Made by a program: the position numbers and the translations under genes
Origin: Gammaproteobacteria bacterium
Lineage (GTDB): Bacteria; Pseudomonadota; Gammaproteobacteria; Pseudomonadales; Pseudohongiellaceae
Assembly: GCA_016762975.1 (NCBI GenBank)
Contig: JAESUV010000026.1
Coordinates: 1 to 9,209, forward strand
Length of the DNA stretch: 9,209 nt
Direction: 5' to 3'
Notes under the pieces: generated by a model
The model's input: the letters and a program-made list of their open reading frames with translations, nothing else
What the model was told of the DNA's origin: nothing
Database searches by the model: none
Shown here: positions 6,405 through 9,209 of the stretch, one piece after another
Layout: each line of letters opens with the position of its first letter
Position numbering within the stretch: position 1 is the first letter of the stretch

Positions 6405-6418
6405 CTAGTGAATAATCT
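6395..6418. repeat. Perfect 9-bp inverted repeat over the metallopeptidase stop codon
   Basis: AGATTATTC (6395-6403) and GAATAATCT (6410-6418) flank a 6-nt loop containing the TAG stop (6405-6407 on the minus strand). The stem is AT-rich and no U-run follows, so a weak transcript end or mRNA-stabilising hairpin is possible but unproven. Confidence 0.45.
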
Positions 6419-7667
6419 CAATGAGTTCTTGAACAAAACTTTCGCTAGTTAAAGACGATACAACTCCAAAATAAGTATTCTCAGTCGGTTCAACTCCTGA
6501 ATTAATCGCCTCATGATATAGCTGCCAAATATCAAAAATGTCTGACGACGATGAAATCGCTGTAAGCTTTTGAATCACCATGGAGTGGAGCATGAATCCA
6601 CAGCTGTAATTTAACTCAAAACTATTGTTGAGTGCTGCCTGAGAAAGGGACGTGTTTACCAATCCGGATAAGCATTCTGTAGTTGCTTTGCTCGCTACCA
6701 AGTCTACATATTCTCTATTCGTGCCGCTATCAGCTAATAATGCTTGTCTAGCAAAAATCTCTGCAAAGCCTTCATGAATCCATGGATGATCTGTGCTGTA
6801 TGTTTGCAGAGAACGCTGCTGGTAGATATGAGCAGCTTCGTGAGCAAAAAACCAGTTTGTATCTTCTAGAAAGCCTTCTTCGGTCAAGAGCTCTTCCAAA
6901 TTATCTCCATACCAGTGCATGAAGACTTGATTTGGCAGCGCCCCACCTTGTCTCCCGAATCGCCCATCTCCTGTTTTTCCATAAGAGGCAAACAGCATCG
7001 GTTTGCTGTCTAGTGTCCCGATTTGTTCTGCAAAGTACTCCATGAATGTTGGAAAAGCTACTTCAAGAGATGTTTTTAGAGGAGGCGGCATCCCAGAATC
7101 AATCACAGCGATAAAATGAGCAGTTTCGATTACTAATGAATTGCCATGGTAGACATTCATACCATCGGCTTTGTCTTCCCAGCTAATACTGCTGTTGTAC
7201 TTCTCTCCATTAAAAATGATGGAAGAGCCTGCAGACGGAAATGCTGTCACTCTCCAAACATCATCCGAGTCGCTACATTGCTCGCTACAGGCAAAGAACC
7301 TTCCGCTATGAAAAAGCATGCCTCCATCAGAAAAAGGCTGGAACGGGGCATAGTCTGCCGGCAAATACGTATAATTTGCGGGAACTTCTATTTCGACATG
7401 ATTAAATGCACTTAGATCCTTTCTAGAAATGTACTCAATATTGTCTTCTGAAAAGAAGTAAAATTCTTCGGAGACTAAATTCCAACGCGAACTACGAGAA
7501 TTATCTGGATTTCTTTTAAATGCGAGTCGAGTGGTTGGTGCAGTAAAAGTGTAAGAGATTTTTAGGAGATCACTATCTTGAAATTTCACTGATAGATATG
7601 GAGTTTCCGCATTGCCCAGCGGTACAAAAAATATGGTAAAAATGAAAAACGCGACTATATGCTTCAA
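6405..7667 (-). CDS. Secreted zinc metallopeptidase, gluzincin (HEXXH-X18-E)
   Basis: This 420-aa protein begins with a clear Sec signal peptide (MKHIVAFFIFTIFFVPLGNA, probable cleavage after A20), placing it in the periplasm or outside. The catalytic signature is NWFFAHEAAHIYQQ (271-284) followed by HPWIHEGFAEIFARQ (294-308). HEAAH is H276-H280, and E299 lies exactly 18 residues after H280, which is the HEXXH-X18-E arrangement of gluzincins (M1 and M61 clans). Zinc ligands are therefore H276, H280 and E299, with E277 as catalytic base. Four Cys (C127, C131, C332, C356) could form disulfides. The start is TTG 7667 with AAGG five bases upstream. It is the only gene in a 1.74-kb segment bounded by the attachment-end repeats. 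The exact family (M1-like, M61-like or PglE-like) cannot be fixed; natural substrate unknown. Confidence 0.8.
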   Translation of the reverse strand: MKHIVAFFIFTIFFVPLGNAETPYLSVKFQDSDLLKISYTFTAPTTRLAFKRNPDNSRSSRWNLVSEEFYFFSEDNIEYISRKDLSAFNHVEIEVPANYTYLPADYAPFQPFSDGGMLFHSGRFFACSEQCSDSDDVWRVTAFPSAGSSIIFNGEKYNSSISWEDKADGMNVYHGNSLVIETAHFIAVIDSGMPPPLKTSLEVAFPTFMEYFAEQIGTLDSKPMLFASYGKTGDGRFGRQGGALPNQVFMHWYGDNLEELLTEEGFLEDTNWFFAHEAAHIYQQRSLQTYSTDHPWIHEGFAEIFARQALLADSGTNREYVDLVASKATTECLSGLVNTSLSQAALNNSFELNYSCGFMLHSMVIQKLTAISSSSDIFDIWQLYHEAINSGVEPTENTYFGVVSSLTSESFVQELIEIIH

Positions 7668-7730
7668 TATGACCTTGATCTACGACCCACTAATTGGTGG
7701 CTGATAAGTTATTTTAACTGTGTCTTAGTG

Positions 7731-7976
7731 TCTCATTGATTTAGTGGGAATCCTAGTCATTGAGCCTAGCAAGGCGAGTTTGATTAAAGGGCCGCTTTGG
7801 GTCTTGCAGACATAAGCTCGGAATGACGAAACATGCTGTTCAAATAATTAATATGTAGTAAGAAATGTACTCATTCAGGCTAATTTAGGCTCAATTAGAC
7901 TAATATTAGGGGCTGACCAAGGCCGCAAGTCATTGATTTATAAAGGTTGCGATATTCATCCAAAAACCTTCGAACC
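7731..7976 (+). repeat. Right copy of ~240-bp attachment-end repeat, ending in the tRNA core
   Basis: This is the counterpart of 6001-6236. It carries ATATGTAGTAAGAAA (7851-7865), four 10-bp iterons (7869-7908), CTGACCAAGG (7913-7922), ATTGAT..ATAAA and CTTCGAACC (7968-7976). Unlike the left copy, the core here continues into a complete tRNA 3' half, so this copy marks the true island-chromosome junction. Upstream of it on the minus strand lie only 63 bp to the metallopeptidase start, so the repeat also forms that gene's upstream region. No further gene is visible in 7668-7967. Confidence 0.75.
7869..7918 (+). repeat. Phased 10-bp iterons, right array
   Basis: Decamers ACTCATTCAG, GCTAATTTAG, GCTCAATTAG, ACTAATATTA, then GGGGCTGACC. 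They are in the same 10-bp register as the left array and more regular (consensus T(C/A)ATTnAG). Likely protein-binding sites near the recombination core. Confidence 0.6.
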
Positions 7977-8012
7977 AGTTGGTCGGGAGTTCGAATCTCT
8001 CTGGGCGCACCA
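7968..8012 (+). tRNA. 3' part of tRNA-Arg(TCG), attR-like remnant
   Basis: Reading the cloverleaf backwards: CCA 8010-8012, A73 8009, acceptor strand TGGGCGC 8002-8008, and T-arm GGGAG-TTCGAAT-CTCTC (7985-8001, with one G-T pair). The variable loop is TGGTC (7980-7984), the anticodon-stem 3' strand CCAGT (7975-7979) and the anticodon loop CTTCGAA (7968-7974) with anticodon TCG. The expected 5' stem ACTGG is replaced by AAAAC, and no D-arm or 5' acceptor GCGCCCA precedes it. It is therefore a non-functional 3' fragment left at the far end of an island that integrated in the anticodon loop. The intact tRNA should lie left of the window, next to the integrase. Confidence 0.85.
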
Positions 8013-8048
8013 AACTAAAAAGCCCTCCAATGGTGGGCTTTTTAGTTT
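8012..8048. terminator. Bidirectional rho-independent terminator downstream of the tRNA-Arg end
   Basis: A perfect 14-bp stem AAACTAAAAAGCCC (8012-8025) / GGGCTTTTTAGTTT (8035-8048) with a 9-nt loop. The G/C core flanked by A- and T-runs makes it work in both directions. It would be the native terminator of the tRNA gene and would also shield the island from minus-strand transcription of the ligase region. Confidence 0.85.
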
Positions 8049-8067
8049 GGCAGGTTCAGTAGAAAGA

Positions 8068-8128
8068 ACTCCTCAGTTCGTAAGGAGCGAAGTCCCGCAG
8101 GCCGCGCTTTTAACGCAGCCCGAGGAGT
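8068..8128. repeat. Imperfect nested inverted repeat in the chromosomal intergenic region
   Basis: Outer arms ACTCCTC (8068-8074) and GAGGAGT (8122-8128) enclose an inner hairpin GGCCGCG (8100-8106) / CGCAGCC (8114-8120) with one mismatch. The style resembles dispersed intergenic palindromic elements, but I cannot name a family. The rest of 8049-8209 shows no gene. Confidence 0.4.
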
Positions 8129-8209
8129 GAGCTATTTATCTTAGATAGATGCCGCATTACCCTCCCGTGCTCATCCAAGTACCTTAAATCCTCCAATTCC
8201 TCCAATCCC

Positions 8210-8434
8210 TCACAAACCACTCTCGACCATCGCCCTAATCCTACGAGCCTTCACAAAATGATCCAATTTATGTGTCTGAATCCACCAAGTGGCTGCTTCC
8301 ATAAGCAGCTCCGGATTGTCATTTTTATTGGCGAAGAACGCATAAAAAGAAACGCCCACATTATCTCCCTTGCTCGCGATTTTCTTATCACAAATATTGA
8401 TAACCCTGCTTCTCAATTCTTTTCTGATACTCAG
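8210..8434 (-). CDS. Small unknown protein downstream of the acyl-CoA ligase
   Basis: A short frame with protein-like content: LRSRVINICDKKIASKGDN, then SFYAFFANKNDNPELLMEAA and TWWIQTHKLDHFVKARRIRA. It looks like a compact helical protein. The start is uncertain. No ATG exists; TTG 8416 has no ribosome site, whereas a CTG at 8434 has GGAG four bases upstream and gives 74 aa. An in-frame TAG lies three codons before that CTG. It may use a rare start, or be the C-terminal remnant of a longer gene. It lies 79 bp after the ligase stop on the same strand, so read-through transcription is likely. Function not recognised. Confidence 0.5.
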   Translation of the reverse strand: MSIRKELRSRVINICDKKIASKGDNVGVSFYAFFANKNDNPELLMEAATWWIQTHKLDHFVKARRIRAMVESGL

Positions 8435-8513
8435 ATTACTCCGCTAGCCAAAAGGGCTGGTAACTTCTTATGCGTGTTTCTTCTAATGGTCGGCTATCTT
8501 TCTGTCTTTCTAT

Positions 8514-9209
8514 CTATGCCGCAGGAAACTCATAGTTCTCAAAGGTTTTGCGTAAACTAATCTTGCTGATTTTCCCAGTTGCCGTGTGCGGTAACTCATC
8601 AACAAACACGACGTCATCTGGCCAAGTCATTTTGTGCAGTTTGTCTTCCAAAAATTTCAGCACTTCTTCGCGGCTAAGCGATTTTTCTGGTTGCAATACA
8701 ACAATCAGTAGTGGCCTCTCGGTCCACTTGGGGTGATAGCGGCCAATGACTGCTGCTTCAGCGATATCAGCGTGGTTGACCGCGGCATTTTCAATATCGA
8801 TGGAGCTAATCCATTCGCCACCTGACTTAATTACATCCTTCGTGCGATCTGTAATCTTCAGGTATCCCTCGGACGTTATGGCCGCAACGTCGCCGGTTTG
8901 AAACCAGCCTTTTTCATCGACAGGGCAATCTTCGTCGCCGGGAACATCGGACAATCCGTAGTAGCTTTTGGCCACCCAGGGGCCTCTTACTTTCAATGCA
9001 CCGAAGGCGACGCCATCCCAGGGAAGTTCTTCGTTGTTTTCATCCACAATGCACATTTCTATGCCAAAAACCCCGCGCCCTTGTAGGCACTGCAAGTCGG
9101 TAACTTGTTCTGTGGTGAGATCTTCCATGCCTTTCTTTAAGCAGAAGACCGTGCCTAGCGGGCTGGTTTCTGTCATGCCCCAGCCTTGTACAACGACGCA
9201 GTTATGTTG
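8514..9209 (-). CDS. AMP-forming acyl-CoA ligase, C-terminal part (partial at right edge)
   Basis: The frame enters at the right edge and runs 231 codons to TAG at 8514. It holds the second half of an ANL-superfamily adenylate-forming enzyme. Visible core motifs are QGWGMTETSPLG (A5, aromatic plus TETSP) near the left of the fragment, GWFQTGDVAAI (A7), YLKITDRTKDVIKSGGEWIS (A8, with the hinge region) and LPHTATGKISKISLRK (A10, catalytic Lys in TGKIS). Such enzymes activate a fatty acid with ATP and transfer it to CoA. The GMTETSP and SGGEWISSIDIEN wording is typical of medium/long-chain fatty acid ligases of the AlkK/FadD type. It belongs to the chromosome to the right of the island. The substrate chain length cannot be judged from this part. 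Confidence 0.9.
   Translation of the reverse strand, partial: QHNCVVVQGWGMTETSPLGTVFCLKKGMEDLTTEQVTDLQCLQGRGVFGIEMCIVDENNEELPWDGVAFGALKVRGPWVAKSYYGLSDVPGDEDCPVDEKGWFQTGDVAAITSEGYLKITDRTKDVIKSGGEWISSIDIENAAVNHADIAEAAVIGRYHPKWTERPLLIVVLQPEKSLSREEVLKFLEDKLHKMTWPDDVVFVDELPHTATGKISKISLRKTFENYEFPAA

Noticed and set aside
7968..8012. Functional tRNA-Arg gene
   Set aside because: No D-arm, 5' acceptor or 5' anticodon-stem strand is present upstream; the 3' half alone cannot fold.
7933..8130. 65-aa plus-strand open frame across the tRNA fragment
   Set aside because: It reads through the tRNA 3' half and a strong terminator; the frame is accidental.
8258..8560. 100-aa plus-strand open frame
   Set aside because: Antisense to the small unknown gene and the end of the ligase, with no domain pattern.

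Overview
The window looks like the right-hand end of an integrated genomic island in a gammaproteobacterium (marine type suspected, not proven), followed by core chromosome. The lineage guess rests on the AlkK/FadD-like acyl-CoA ligase at the right edge, the tRNA-Arg(TCG) remnant and the style of the mobile-element genes. All recognisable protein genes lie on the minus strand, so the text reads from right to left where that matters.

Chromosome side (about 8013-9209): the C-terminal part of an AMP-forming acyl-CoA ligase, which runs off the right edge; a small unknown gene downstream of it; an imperfect inverted repeat; and a strong 14-bp-stem bidirectional terminator. The terminator directly follows the 3' part of a tRNA-Arg(TCG) gene (7968-8012). 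That tRNA is cut inside its anticodon loop and no D-arm or 5' acceptor precedes it, so 7968 marks an attachment-site (attR-like) junction.

Island cargo (about 2716-7967): a secreted zinc metallopeptidase (HEXXH-X18-E), a cytoplasmic trypsin-like serine protease, a protein built from ten GG(L/M)STSQY octapeptide repeats, a DUF4062 (TIR-like fold) protein with coiled coil, and an unknown 203-aa protein. The last four form a same-strand cluster of defence-island character. They look more AT-rich by eye than the flanking genes.

Island backbone (1-2583): an unknown acidic 290-aa protein, a Rep_trans-type replication initiator (450 aa), and overlapping it by 11 bp an excisionase-type MerR-like HTH gene that leaves the window on the left. 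An integrase would be expected just beyond the left edge, but it is not visible.

The most striking structural feature is a diverged direct repeat of about 240 bp at 6001-6236 and 7731-7976, ungapped over its last 126 bp with an offset of exactly 1740 bp. Each copy carries a conserved ATATGTAGTAAGAAA box, four helically phased 10-bp iterons, a CTGACCAAGG box, and ends at the same CTTCGAACC core that is the tRNA anticodon-loop junction. The 1.74-kb segment with the metallopeptidase therefore looks like a cargo module bounded by two copies of the island's attachment end, as in tandem accretion or a cis-mobilizable element. A second notable structure is a set of three alternating GACGGT/ACCGTC half-sites over the predicted rep promoter start, a candidate replication origin or autoregulatory site.
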